Both the position numbers and the translations under genes were made by a program. 64,000 nucleotides of DNA from Rapana venosa (lineage: Eukaryota > Mollusca > Gastropoda > Neogastropoda > Muricidae): positions 39,290,911-39,354,910 of the forward strand of contig CM054151.1 in the NCBI GenBank assembly GCA_028751875.1, given 5' to 3'. How positions within the stretch are numbered: position 1 is the stretch's first letter; each line of letters opens with the position of its first letter. The notes beneath the pieces were generated by a model, which made no database searches, was not told the origin of the DNA, and saw only the letters and a program-made list of their open reading frames with translations. This document shows, piece after piece, positions 11,891 to 22,639 of the stretch.

Positions 11891-12800
11891 GGAGAGTCCC
11901 GTTTCCTCTAACCACAGAGCTTATCATCTCTGATCTGACACCATGCAGTAGTGAGGACCACAAGGTAGCCTAGCCTAGTATCGCCAACATGGGAACGAAT
12001 CACAGATGCTCCACTTTCTCACTTTCCCCACTTCCCGAGCTGTTGTCATTTTAGTGGTGTCAGATTAACCTAGTGGGGAGGAGGTGCAGGATAGCTTGCC
12101 TAGTCCTTGATTACTGTCAGTCCAGTCCCTTCTGCTCTTTCAGTCTCAGCCTACTGCTCCTCAACTCCCATATTTGGCGCTGCATGGTCAGAGTTCCATT
12201 CCGTCACGCTTACAGATCTGGCTGGGATGCTCAGCAGGAAATATAATAAGGGCTTACTGCCTTTTGCTTGTTTTGCCGATTTAGCTACCTACTTTGTTTT
12301 GCTCATGTTTTTGGTTTTTGTGTTTGTCTGGCAGTTTTTGGTGGTTTGTTTATATTTGTTTCTTCCTCGGGTTTTCTTTCTTTATTTCGAATATTTTTTC
12401 TTTCATTTATGGTGTTGTTGTTGTTCCCTTTTTTTTCTTGCTCCCCCCCCCCCCTTTTTTTTCTTCCAAAAGTACCATTTTCTGAAACCTAAATATCAGC
12501 CAGTGTATGTCTCTACAAACTGCACAACTGAAGCTTGAATTGAAGAAACCCAGTCCAGGTAAAACACTCATGGTGATGCTGGGCTGGTGGAAAGCAGCCA
12601 ATGATAACTGAGGGGACGGGAGAAGCAGGAACCACTGACTCAGTGGTCAACAAGCTTCAAGGCTATTCCAGATTCTGCAGTGTACTGCGAAAAAAAAAAC
12701 TAAAATAAAACAACCCCCCCCCCCCCCCCCGCCCCCAAACAAACAAACAAACCCTGGATCTTCCGACTGACGAGCAGGAAAACAAAAAAAAAAAACAGAT
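11890..12800. other. Intergenic, T-rich and C-run sequence
   Basis: 12280-12480 is T-rich with a C run; 12713-12735 is a C run; 12806-12832 is ATTTC repeated five times, abutting the SINE-A end. No gene seen. Confidence 0.5.
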
Positions 12801-12824
12801 GATGTTTCATTTCATTTCATTTCA

Positions 12825-13158
12825 TTTCATTCGTTTATATCGAGGATAATGGAATAAGCACTTATGTGCTTTTTTTTACATCCAGTCCCCGTGTGTATGC
12901 GGTTTTGTAAGTTCTGTCATGTGTTCCCACCGGCACACAATGGCCTACTCTTAAGAAAAGCGGAACAGGATTTAACGTGTGTGCAAGATGTTCTGCGTGC
13001 GTTCGCACATGGGACCTCGGTTTATAGTCTCATCCGAATGACTTTGGAGTCTGCACTGATGTTAACTCCAGAGGAAAATATCCCCTTGGACAGGAATCGA
13101 ACCCGGGTCGTCAGATTGTGAGCGCAATGTTCTAACCACTAGGCTATCCCACCCCCCT
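12825..13158 (-). repeat. SINE-A, full length
   Basis: Read on the minus strand, the head has TAGCCTAGTGGTTAGAACAT (A-box region) and GGGTTCGATTCC (B box), then CAAGGGGATATTTTCC, the core, CCGGTGGGAACAC, and the tail AAGCACATAAGTGCTT. Head, body and tail identify a pol III-type tRNA-derived SINE of about 330 bp. Confidence 0.9.
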
Positions 13159-13356
13159 GTTGAGGGAGCAAGATCAGTCAGTACGCACTTGACGAGAGAA
13201 GTAAATAAGTACATGTCGTGTTGGTTTACACAACATTTTTTATTTTGTTCAGAACAATGTAGCACCAGTACATGAAATGAATGCAACAAGCAACGCTTAT
13301 GCGACTCCTCTAGCATTTATAATTCAACAAAATTTTAATGGGCTGCAGAGGAACCA

Positions 13357-13530
13357 AATTTATTTATACCACTCGGCAGATTTCTCTGCGTGAAATTCGG
13401 GCTGCTCTCACCGGGGAGAGGGTGTCGCCACAAGAGCAGTGCCACCCATTATTGTTTTTTCTTTTCCTGTCTGCAATTAACAGCGTTTGTTTCCCTGTCA
13501 GAGTGACATTTTTCTACAGAATTATGCTAG
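13357..13530 (-). repeat. SINE-B, 3' part
   Basis: On the minus strand it carries the 3' half of SINE-B: CACTCTGACAGGGAAACAAA, GGTGGCACTGCTCTTGTGGC, AGAGCAGCCCGAATTTCACG, CAGAGAAATCTGCC and a short AT tail. Head and core are missing. Confidence 0.8.
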
Positions 13531-13851
13531 GGACAAAATTAATGGTTGTGTTGATGGTAGTGTAGCGATTCTTGGTGTCAGAGTCACTAGATGAAAACAT
13601 GTACTGGAGAATGGAGCCTTGCCCTGTCCTTCACGGCATTTAAAGAGCCCAATTTTTAAAAAAAATAAGCACAATGTGACCGTGTAAATCAGTACCATTG
13701 TCCATACATAAAGGAAGTTGCTGATCAAATCAATGATTAATGATAAAAATAATACGGTAATACGGCTGTGTGACCAACAAATGCAAACAAATCCGCACAG
13801 GGGAAAAAACAAACCTTATGACACCCTAGTATCTCTTATTCTTTGAGAGAG

Positions 13852-13877
13852 AGACACACACACAGAGACAGAGACAG

Positions 13878-13909
<32 letters not shown>

Positions 13910-13910
13910 T

Positions 13911-13944
<34 letters not shown>
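13852..13944. repeat. CA/GA microsatellite
   Basis: CA tract followed by a GA tract, each 20-30 bases or more. Confidence 0.95.
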
Positions 13945-13946
<2 letters not shown>

Positions 13947-14127
13947 TAGAACTCAACTGGAAAGATGTATTCACAAAAAGGCCATTGGCCCATGTACATA
14001 CATGAAAGGGGTTGCCGAACTGCTTAGAATTTTAGTGAGAAAACTAAAGAAAAGCACAAAAAACAAAATGTTATTGTATAACCACAACCACCACAACAAA
14101 AATCAGTTACAAAGGATATGACTTAAG

Positions 14128-14130
<3 letters not shown>

Positions 14131-14194
<64 letters not shown>
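14131..14194. repeat. GA microsatellite
   Basis: Pure GA dinucleotides for about 64 bases. Confidence 0.97.
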
Positions 14195-14670
14195 AAATCC
14201 TTTGTCCGACCCAGGAGGCAGAGTCCCGTTATGCTAGTAGCCAAGAGAACAGAAGTGGAGAGATGGTCAGCCACAGTGAAGAGGAGGGGGGTTGGAGGTA
14301 GGGATGGGGGGGTGAAGGGTTATTGTCATGGTCACGCATGAGGAAACATGCACAGGTGTGTTCTGAAGCCGGTAGGGGAGGTGGGGGGGGGGGGGGTATA
14401 CAATGACCTCTCTTCAAGCCTGCTTTAGTCCTCTGGCTCCCCTTCCCACCCCCTTCATTCTGTCAAAGTTAGAGGTTTAAAAAAAAAAATTCTGATGGTA
14501 GATTGAATTCAGCAATGCATTTGCTTTTTACTCTCCATTAAACTATTGTCTGCATTTAACTATGCATTTGCTGTTTACTCTCCATCAAACCATTTGTCTA
14601 CAAATAGCATCATCAATAACCACAATGACCAAAATATGATTACCCAACAAAAGTCACACACACAAATCGA

Positions 14671-14758
<88 letters not shown>
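14671..14758. repeat. GT/GA compound microsatellite
   Basis: About 46 bases of GT passing directly into about 40 bases of GA. Confidence 0.97.
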
Positions 14759-14759
<1 letters not shown>

Positions 14760-14856
14760 AACAGCAAAAATGAAAGCATCACCTCCTGAAAGAAACGAGA
14801 ATACAAGATTGGTACAGCAACAATACTGTCTTACGCAGCATTGTACTGTAATGATC

Positions 14857-15005
14857 AGTATAGTATAGTATAGTATAGTATAGTATAGTATAGTATAGTA
14901 TAGTATAGTATAGTATAGTATAGTATAGTATAGTATAGTATAGTATAGTATAGTATAGTATGGTAGAGTAGAGCAGAGCAGAGTAGAGTATTGTATTGTA
15001 TTGTA
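14857..15005. repeat. Pentanucleotide array TATAG
   Basis: About 20 near-perfect AGTAT units (14857-14960), then degenerate variants (AGAGT, AGAGC, ATTGT) to about 15005. The pattern suggests point changes at one end of an array that expanded at the other. Confidence 0.95.
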
Positions 15006-16368
15006 ATGTTGGCACAGTCAAACTGGAATTTCCTGGCAAGAACTTTTAGCCAATAGTTACTGGTTAAAGTGGTTAACTTAGTGTACAGCTATATTTTTTT
15101 CTTCTCTTTTCACTTTTTTAAAGCACACTTGTTGGTTAATCCGTAAAGAGCTTAAAAATATTTTTTCAAGGTTTTGGTTTTCTCTTTATTCTTGATTTAA
15201 GATTAAAAAAGGTAGCTCCTTAGCCCAGGGATGTGCTTCTATCAATTCGTTGTTGCACAACAAAAAAACTGAAAACCTAATCTCCAAAAAACCACCAAAC
15301 AAAAAAGAAAGAAAAAAAGACGACAGAAAAAAAGAGAGAGAAAAGCGTGTTATCGGGGTCAGCTTCTTTGTCATTACAGTCCTTTACATGCTCTATGTAC
15401 CTCATGGGCCTGGGATCTCAGTTTACTGTCCAGTCCAAAAAAAAAAAAAGCTCCCAGGTCACTCACTACTTGTGGATTCAGAGTGAGGGAGGTGTGTAAA
15501 AAAAAAAAAAATTCCCCAGTGGGGTTTCAAACCACCAGCCTGTCGTTTCTTTGGCGGCCACACTACCCTGAGGCTAACACACACACACACACAGAGTCTC
15601 TCTCTCTCTCTCTGGTACAAAATTTGTTTGTAAAAGCACTGATGGCGTAAAGTAGGCACTTTTTATTATGATCAGCCATTAGTCAGGATCATTGAGCAAA
15701 TTGCTACACACACACACACACACGCAGATTTTCTACACCACACATGAAAAAGCCAGGCAGTACAGGCTAGACTGAACCACCTCGGACAGAGAGACATGGC
15801 CATAAATCACTGTCGATGATGACTCTGCAATGGTCTTCACTCTCTCAGCTCGTAAACTGTTCCCTGGTCTGACACGGCGTTAAAGCCACAAGCAACAAGC
15901 AATTAACCCGGCGAATTAAGCACGTGCAGTTGTCATCACGCTCGTTCAAGAGCCACGCTCAGCTCGGTGGGTACTGTAGGATGTCTCACTCTCAGTGCCG
16001 GAGTTGGAGTTACGGAAGCTGGCACATTTCATGCTCATCAGTGTCTCTCTCTTTTAGTGGCTGATGTCAGCACCGAGAGAGACGGCCAGGTGCGTTACTT
16101 CACTTTCTAAGGGGCACTAGTGTTGCCACCTCGATCTGTCATCAGTCATGATACCTGCAGTCTGGCTGACCGCAGGGACCACTACATGTAAAGGCTGTTG
16201 GCACAGTCTCCCTCCCATTGAACAGAACACTGGTTGGTCGATGGCGAAAGCTAAAACAACAACAAACAACAACAAAAACCCCAACAAAACAAGAACAAGC
16301 ACACACAAAGAATCAAAGTTCAGTTCATACACCCCCCTCCCCCCACCCACCCCACGCCTTTCAGTATA

Positions 16369-16672
16369 AACAGCATCCCCACCTTTGGAAGATTTTGTGC
16401 TAGGAATTCCCTCTTTTCTCTCCCTCTCTTTGTTTCTGCCTTGTTCCTTTTTTTCCTGTCACCTCCTTCTTGTCTATTTTCTGCCTTCTTCGTCCATTCT
16501 CCTGCCTATTTCCCCCCAAAAGACTTAAAAGATAGCTCTACTCTCCCATACAAAGTCGGATGCGCTGGGCCTGACTTGTCTAGGCAGCACAACGCATTTT
16601 CGCTCACATGACAGACAACAATAGTTGCTGTCTGAGCGTTCAACGAAGAAGAAAAGTTTTGTCAGTTATCGC
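16369..16672 (+). repeat. Repeat R6, copy 1
   Basis: Collinear with 21320-21572: both hold GGAATTCCCTCTTTTC or a close variant, CTCTTTGTTT, TCCATTCT, CCCCCCAAAA, ACTTAAAAGAT, AAGTCGGATGC, ATTTTCGCT, CAGACAA or CAGACGA, and TCTGAGCGTTC in order. The end motif recurs at 45935-45967. Nature unknown. Confidence 0.7.
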
Positions 16673-16752
16673 TGCAATTAAAGTGCCAAGACTTCTATCA
16701 AAATGAAATGCTAAGATAGTCTTAAACTATGATAATCTCTTAGCATGACAAC

Positions 16753-17196
16753 CCGGGTGGATTGGTGGTCTAGAGGTAACGCGCCTGTCTAGAAAGCGAA
16801 AAGTCCGGGTCGGAAGTGTGCGGTGGTTCAAATCCCGTTTGGGCCTGAAACTTTTCTGCCATCCATTAGACCATGAGTGGTGGTCTGGGCGCTAGTCCTT
16901 CGGATGAGACGATAAACCGAGGTCCCGTGTGTTGCACAAAATTAATCAGCGCACGTAAAAGAACCCACGGCAACAAGGGAGTTGTCCCTGGCAAAATTCT
17001 TAGAAAAAAGCCACTCTGATAGGGAAACAAATACAGATGCAGACCCCCCCCCAAAAAAAAAATAAAAATAAAAATAAAGGGTGGCGCTGCTCTTGTGGCG
17101 ACGCGCTCTCCCCGGGGAGAGCAGCCCGAATTTCACGCAGAGCAATCTCGTGACTTAAAGTGGTATAAATAAATAAATAAATAAATAGATAAATAA
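16753..17196 (+). repeat. SINE-B, full length
   Basis: The tRNA-like head has GTGGTCTAGAGGTAACGCGC (A-box region) and GGTTCAAATCCCG (B box). The core is GTCCTTCGGATGAGACGATA; then AAAGAACCCACGGCAACAAG, GCCACTCTGATAGGGAAACA, GGTGGCGCTGCTCTTGTGGC, AGAGCAGCCCGAATTTCACG and an AAAT-repeat tail. This is the best copy of the family in the window, about 440 bp with A-rich insertions. Confidence 0.9.
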
Positions 17197-17227
17197 CCCG
17201 CACTTTCCTTTAAAGGAGAAAAACCAT

Positions 17228-17645
17228 TGTATGAAATCAGAGTGTGGCTGCCTATGTGGTTGGGTACTTGAAAGGAATCATACACACAAACTTCTCACCC
17301 AGTGTGTACTTTCAATCTCACAGGGAATCCGGGTGTATCTTCTGAATGACTGTCCAAGGTGTTACCCTGGCTAACGCCCAACAACCATCAAAGGTAAGGA
17401 ATTTCAACAGTTTTGAAAAAATAAATCAGAACTGTAAACAAAAACTGAATTGATAAAAAAGAATCCTCTGAAGTCGGAGTATGGCTGCCTATGTGGCGAG
17501 GTACTTGAAAATAGTCATACACGCAAACTTCCATCCGGTGTGCTTCCTATCTCACAGTGATTCCCAGGTGGGATGAGTGAGTCAGAGTGCATGTTCTGGG
17601 TGACCCCCAGAGTGTAAAGCTGGGGAACGCACAACAACAACATAA
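17228..17645 (+). repeat. Repeat R7, two tandem diverged copies
   Basis: Copies at 17228-17400 and 17465-17645 share AGTGTGGCTGCCTATGTGG or a one-base variant, GGTACTTGAAA, TCATACAC, CAAACTTC, ATCTCACAG and GCTGG.AACGC with CAACAAC ends. The second holds an extra segment, GGGATGAGTGAGTCAGAGTG. A third copy, inverted, runs off the right edge (63868-64000). Confidence 0.7.
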
Positions 17646-17750
17646 AAAAGAAGAAAATACGGATTTTGTTGCTTTCTTGGCTACAGCTCATGATTATGTA
17701 GTAGGTTTTATCAACCTGTTTCTTATTAGTCTCCCTCTTACTCCTGCACT

Positions 17751-18018
17751 CACTTTCCCCCAGCCAAGTTAAGCAGCGTCGAGCGTGGTTACCAGTTGGA
17801 TGGGTGACCGTTAGCGCGCCTTGGCTTCAGTACAGTTCCCCCAGTTCACCCAGCTGTAAATGGGTACCTGTCCTCTTTAGGGTCAGGGAAGGTAAAGCAG
17901 CGAGGGAGAGGAGATGGGCACCGCCCTCAATATGCTGGCCCCTAGAGAAGTGAGGTCTCTGACGCCTCGCTCCCCTACGACCTTATAGGTTATGGGACTC
18001 CTTTACCTTTACCTTTAC
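17751..18018 (+). repeat. SINE-C (5S rRNA-derived), 5' truncated
   Basis: Begins inside the element: CAAGTTAAGCAGCGTCGAGC then TTGGATGGGTGACCG match the box A to box C region of animal 5S rRNA. The body CAGCTGTAAATGGGTACCTG and the tail of CTTTAC repeats follow. It is almost identical to 59216-59514, which keeps the whole head. Confidence 0.85.
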
Positions 18019-18047
18019 TCCTGATCTTCAATCGGCAAAAACAAACC

Positions 18048-18186
18048 ATAAAATTATAATAAGAATAAGATATGGAATTTATATAGCGCTGAATCTTGTA
18101 AAAAACAAACAAATCGAAGCGCTTGCACTCAATCATTTACACGCATGCAACTCTCCTTAAACATAATGAACAACAGATTTCAAATC

Positions 18187-18221
<35 letters not shown>

Positions 18222-18312
18222 TCGGAACACACTTAGGAGGTGAAAGATGCTATTGAAAATTAGGGACAGATATTTGGGGGGAAAGTCTCAGGTAGGAAAT
18301 AAGTGTGTTTTT
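18048..18312 (+). repeat. Repeat R3, copy 2
   Basis: ATGGAATTTATATAGCGCTG, AATCTTGTAAA, TCGAAGCGCTTGCACTC, ACACGCATGCAAC, then after a CA tract CACTTAGGAGG and AGTCTCAGGTAGGAAATAAG, in the same order as at 10293. Confidence 0.75.
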
Positions 18313-18336
18313 ATAAACATTTTCACAACTTAAAAA

Positions 18337-18632
18337 CCATCCATTAGACCATGATTGGTGGTCTGGGCGCTAGTCTTTCGGATGAGACGATAAACCAGGT
18401 CCCGTGTGTTGCACATAATTATTTAGCGCACGGCAACAAGAGAGTTTTCCCTGGCAAAATGTTGTAGAAAAAAGCCACTCTGATAAGGAAACAAATACAG
18501 TTGCAGAGAAAAAAAAAAGGGTGGCGCTGCTCTTGTGGCGTCGTGCTCTCCCCAGGGAGAGCAGCCCGAATTTCACGCAGAGAAATCTGCCGTGACTTAA
18601 AGTGGAATAAAATAAATAAATAAATAAATAAG
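18337..18632 (+). repeat. SINE-B, lacking the head
   Basis: Starts at CCATCCATTAGACCATGA and keeps the core (CTTTCGGATGAGACGATAAA), GCCACTCTGATAAGGAAACA, GGTGGCGCTGCTCTTGTGGC, the GCAGCCCGAATTTCACG block and an AAAT tail. Together with SINE-C and R3 it forms a repeat cluster at 16.75-18.63 kb. Confidence 0.88.
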
Positions 18633-18887
18633 CCTTCATGTTTGCATGTCTGTTCCTTTAAGTCTTTCTAGCCTAGTGTAGCCAGTCCCAAGATAAGCCC
18701 AGTGAACTAACTTGAGCTAGGCCTAGTTACAACCAAAGCTACCAACAGAGGTCAGTCAACACAAGTGCCTGCTGTAACCATTATCCGATTATCAAGAGTC
18801 AGGCCAGCCTGGCTACTTCAGTCCAGCTAAACAAATGACCAGTAGCTATTGTTCTTCCAGTGGGCCGTTTGTCGGCTGACTGGGTGG

Positions 18888-19032
18888 TGTGGCGGGAAAG
18901 GGATAAGGCTCTCGAGAGTGATGACCAATAGAAGGACAGAAGTCTTTTTGGCGCGCTCACACACGTGCGGTAGACAGCCAATAGATGGGCGTCGTTGAAC
19001 CGTCAGATGGTGGGTGTGTCAGTATGCACGTG
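18888..19032. promoter_or_regulatory. Promoter-like block: E2F, CCAAT and CACGTG sites
   Basis: Within 145 bp: GGCGGGAAA (18891-18899) and TTTGGCGC (18947-18954), both fitting the E2F consensus TTTSSCGC on one strand or the other; CCAAT at 18925-18929 and 18978-18982; CACGTG at 18962-18967 and 19027-19032. The block is free of recognised repeats and richer in GC than its flanks. No coding exon is seen nearby, so the gene served is unknown. Function is inferred from motif clustering only. Confidence 0.4.
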
Positions 19033-19258
19033 TTGGGCAGTAGCCTAGCCCTACAGCCTACTGGCCAGGGTGGATTGATCCATGTGTGTACCATGTGGTA
19101 CCCTGTGGAGTTGTGAGTGTTTCTGCTACTAGGTCTACCACTTCAACCAGCTAAGCCTGGACACAGCATGGCCTATTCCATTATCCTCCATATAAAAGAA
19201 AACAATATTCCATTATCCTCGATATAAAAGAATATTAAAAACCCAAACAATTAAAAAG

Positions 19259-19550
19259 CAAAAACAACAACGAACTCCCCCCCCCCCCCCCTACACACAC
19301 ATGAAAACAACCCCCAAAAATCTATAAAAAAACAACAAAAACAACCCCAAAACAAACCCCCAAAACCTAACACCCCCCCAAACAACAACAAAAACAAAAA
19401 CAATTTTGAAAAAAACCAACAACAAAAGAACCAAAAACAAACAACAACAACAAAAACAAAGCAAAACAAAAACTCAAACAAATAAAAACTCAAATAAAAA
19501 ACAACTACCACCCAACATCACATCACAGCCATCTGGATAACAACAACAAA
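19259..19550. repeat. AAC-rich low-complexity sequence
   Basis: Poly-C run followed by about 250 bases of irregular AAC/AAAAC repeats. Long open frames on the minus strand here are artefacts of composition. Confidence 0.85.
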
Positions 19551-19910
19551 CAAACAAAAAATCGTAATACACTTGCTAACTGACCTGATAGATACTGATG
19601 AAATATGATCAGCACATCAAATGTTGATCATGTCTAAGTCTATCCTGAGAGAACCAGGTTTCCCAGTATGTAGCACTGAATAATTATATTCTTTTCCCGC
19701 CTGATGTTAAGGACACTCTGCTGGAATATAATGCGTTATCACAGTAGGTGGCACAGTCCTTTTGCCCTGTGTGTAATATTTCCTTATCCATCACAATAAT
19801 TAAAAAATTTTTTTCTGGATAACTGTTGCATAAGTTCTTTCACGAGCGCTAAATGCCTTAGCCGCTGCCTCTGCTCCTGAAAAAGAATGAAACACTCCTT
19901 TCTTGATCAA

Positions 19911-20050
19911 TGATACATATTGCACATATCACAGCTATATGGCACATATCACAGCTATATGGCACATATCACAGCTATATGGCATATATCAAAGCTAAAT
20001 TACATATATCAAAGCTATATTGCATATATCAAAACTATATTGCATATATC
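19911..20050 (+). repeat. 20-bp minisatellite, about 7 copies
   Basis: Unit GGCACATATCACAGCTATAT: three near-perfect copies, then four diverged copies of the type GCATATATCAAAGCTATATT. Confidence 0.92.
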
Positions 20051-20145
20051 CCCCCCCCCCTCCCAAAGTTATCAAAGAGAGAGGCACAGCCAGTAGGGTT
20101 GGACTATGCTTCATAACATTGTCAGGGAAAAATTATTACTGATTA

Positions 20146-20322
20146 CTAGTAGTGTCAGTAGCAGTAACAGCAGTGGTAGTAATAGAAGTAGTAGCAGCAG
20201 CAGTAGTAGCGGCAGCGACGGCAGTAAAAGCAGCAGTAGTAGTTACAGAAGTAGCATCAGTAATAGTGGCAACAGCAACAGTAGTAACAGCAGCAGCAGT
20301 ACTAGTAGCAGTGGTACTTAGA
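20146..20322. repeat. AGT/AGC trinucleotide repeat, imperfect
   Basis: About 175 bases of mixed AGT, AGC and AAC triplets. The Ser-rich or Thr-rich frames it yields on either strand are not taken as genes. Confidence 0.9.
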
Positions 20323-20337
20323 CTGATTTTTTTTTCG

Positions 20338-20860
20338 TTCATGGGCTAGAGCTCTGAAGAACACCAATGATGGGATGTTGAGTATTTTATTGTTTTATAT
20401 ATTTATTTTATACCACTTTAAGTCACGAGATTTCTCTGCGTGAAATGCGGGCTGCTCTCCCCGGGGATAGCGCGTCGCCACAAGAGCAGCGCCACCCTTT
20501 TTTTTGGGTATTTTTTTTTTGTCTGCAAATATAATTATTTGTTTCCCTATCAGAGTGGCTTCTTTCTAAGAATTTTGCCAGGGACAACTCTCTTGTTGCC
20601 GTGGGTTCTTTTACGTGCGCTGAAAATTTTGTGTAACACACAGGACCTCGGTTTATCGTCTCATCCGAAGGACTAGCGCCCAGACCACCACTCATGGTCT
20701 AATGGATGGGGGAATAGTTTCGGGCCCAAACGGGATTCGAACCACCGCACACTTCCGACCCGGACTTTTCGTTTTCTAGATAGGCGCGTTACCTCTAGAC
20801 CACCGACCGTTTTTACCCACCGTTAAGGTAGCTGTGTTCTGACTTCGGGGAAAGATGGAA
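20338..20860 (-). repeat. Repeat R8 copy split by SINE-B
   Basis: R8 ends are seen on both sides of the SINE-B copy: 20341-20378 (minus strand TTCAGAGCTCTAGCCCATG region) and 20810-20855 (minus strand CCGAAGTCAGAACACAGCTA then CGGTGGGTAAAAACGGT). Intact R8 copies elsewhere join these parts directly. Confidence 0.6.
20386..20809 (-). repeat. SINE-B, full length, inserted in R8
   Basis: On the minus strand the head shows GTGGTCTAGAGGTAACGCGC and GGTTCGAATCCCG (an intact B box). Core, AAGAACCCACGGCAACAAGA, GCCACTCTGATAGGGAAACA, the GGTGGCGCTGC block and the AT-rich tail follow in the same order as at 16753. Confidence 0.9.
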
Positions 20861-21118
20861 GTTATAAAGGATGAATATTGGAAGATTGAAGTTATACAGG
20901 ATGAATATTGGAAGATTGAAGTTATAAAGGGTGAATATTGGAAGATTTAAGTTATAAAGGGTGAATATTGGAAGATCGAAGTTATAAAGGATGAATATTG
21001 GAAGATCGAAGTTATAAAGGATGAATATTGGAAGATCGAAGTTATAAAGGATGAATATTGGAAGATCGAAGTTATAAAGGATGAATATTGGAAGAATGAA
21101 GTTATATAAAGGATGAAT
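20850..21118 (+). repeat. 30-bp minisatellite, about 9 copies
   Basis: Unit GAAGATTGAAGTTATAAAGG followed by ATGAATATTG. Copies differ at single bases (GATTG/GATCG/GATTT; ATGAA/GTGAA). The unit is a multiple of three, so the minus strand keeps a repetitive open frame that I do not regard as a gene. It starts at the R8 edge. Confidence 0.95.
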
Positions 21119-21319
21119 ATTTGCCAATTATATAGAAGGTCATGGTGGCAAGTAGACTAAAACACCTGAAAACCATGATGTACTTTTTAAAAAAATTGTT
21201 AAAGAAATGTGTTTGTTCGTTGTTTTTTGTTTAACCACGATGTACTTAGTATATCTGCATTCCTGGACAAATAAATCACAGTATTTTAGATTGTTTCATC
21301 TCCCGTGGGCAATCCCTGT

Positions 21320-21572
21320 CTAAATAACATCCATACCTACTGGAAATTCTGTGCAAGGAATTTCCTCTTTTCTTTCCATCTCTTTGTTTTTCTCTTCTTG
21401 GTCCATTCTTCTACATTTTTCCCCCCAAAATACTTAAAAGATGACTATCTCTCCCACGCCGAAGTCGGATGCACTAAACTTGACATTTTATGCCCTTAAT
21501 GGAGGTGCAAAGTATTTTCGCTTGAATAACAGACGATAACAGTTGCTCTCTGAGCGTTCGAAGACAAAAAAG
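21320..21572 (+). repeat. Repeat R6, copy 2
   Basis: Collinear with 16369-16672 (shared blocks listed there), about 50 bases shorter. Confidence 0.7.
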
Positions 21573-21786
21573 ATTATTTTATACTATCTATGATACAAAG
21601 AAAGAACAGCCATAAAAAGAACAAAGTAGACTTGTGACATAAATCTTTAAGAAAACTCCATTGAGTATTGTAACAGTGTATTCCTGTTAATTTTGGGTAG
21701 TAAGACAGCTAAAAAAAAAAAAAGTGTCTTTCATCCCAGGGGAGAAAACCAACAATACTCTCCAAGCGGTTGTTTATGATTATTGT

Positions 21787-21787
21787 G

Positions 21788-21828
<41 letters not shown>

Positions 21829-21842
21829 GGGGGGGGGGGGGG
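21787..21842. repeat. GT microsatellite plus G run
   Basis: About 40 bases of GT followed by a G run. Confidence 0.95.
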
Positions 21843-21904
21843 TATTTCTGGGAGGACGGGAGATGGAGGGAATGATTCTCAAAACGGCATGTAAACACAC
21901 TTCT

Positions 21905-22637
21905 AGCAGACGACCACAGCGACAATGGCAGGAAGGGGTGTGTACCATCACCTGCCTGCATCGGCATGTCACACTGGCGTTACACGCTAACCCCCACCCC
22001 CCGCCTCCCTCCCCTTCCCTCCAAGGTAGTTCAATAATTTAGGGTTATTTTGACCAAGACTGACTGAACTGACCATTTTAGAGTTAACATACATTTCCCC
22101 CCAAGATTTGAACAGTACGATCACCACAGCAGATCTTTACACTTCACATTTGAGCAGCCTAAAACAAGACACCTTTCAACAAAAAAAGGAAACACTGATA
22201 CAAAATAAAGATCCATTACAAACAGGGAAAGTTGATGATCAAAACAGACTAGAGCTTGTTTTTGTTGTTTTTAAATTTTGGTTTGTTGTTGTTTCGAACA
22301 AATGTTGATCCCCATTTCCTGTGCTGCTGCTGCATTCCTACACACTGGGTTCCAGCTGGGGGGGAAAAAAACCAACCTTTCCTCCCCCCCCCCCCCCCCC
22401 CCCCTTTCCAGACTGACAAATTTCTATGCCTACTGGCACACAGCCAAGCCAAGTTCATAAATCAGAATTCTTCCACTCATCTTTCCCATCTGGAAGAGGG
22501 CCACAGCCACAAGGGCAGGAGGGACTGTGTACCATCACCTGCCCCTGTGTCGGCATGTCACACTGGCGTTACACGCTTCCCCCCCTTGCCACCCCTTCCC
22601 CCCTTGCCACCCCTTCCCCCCCCCTCCCTCCAAATCG
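21905..22637 (+). repeat. Pair of diverged direct repeats, about 120 bp
   Basis: 21905-22028 and 22498-22637 share CCACAGC.ACAA.GGCAGGA, GTGTACCATCACCTGCC, TCGGCATGTCACACTGGCGT, TACACGCT, and a C-rich end with CCTCCCTCCAA. The roughly 470 bp between them holds no recognised feature except a C run. Confidence 0.75.
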
Positions 22638-22639
22638 CT

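Larger units (their letters stand above)
13531..16368. other. Intergenic, microsatellite-rich
   Basis: Holds the simple repeats listed separately. A tRNA-like patch on the minus strand near 15510-15580 (GCCTCAGGGTAGTGTGG and GGTTTGAAACC) could be a decayed SINE head. No protein gene seen. Confidence 0.5.

Noticed and set aside
12107..12538. A 143-codon hydrophobic plus-strand frame that could be a membrane protein
   Set aside because: Phe/Val/Leu richness comes from T runs; neighbouring frames are open too and no splice or start context is convincing.
13080..13150. A tRNA gene candidate on the minus strand with good A and B boxes
   Set aside because: It is the head of a full-length SINE-A; the same tRNA-like block with the same SINE body recurs at 23.8, 43.1 and 8.5 kb, and it does not end as a tRNA gene.
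14857..15005. A CRISPR-like or satellite array of biological interest
   Set aside because: A five-base microsatellite without spacers; no CRISPR array is present anywhere in the window.
20813..21127. A 104-codon repetitive minus-strand frame (ILYNFDLPIF-type units)
   Set aside because: Created by a 30-bp minisatellite whose unit is divisible by three; no start context or family.
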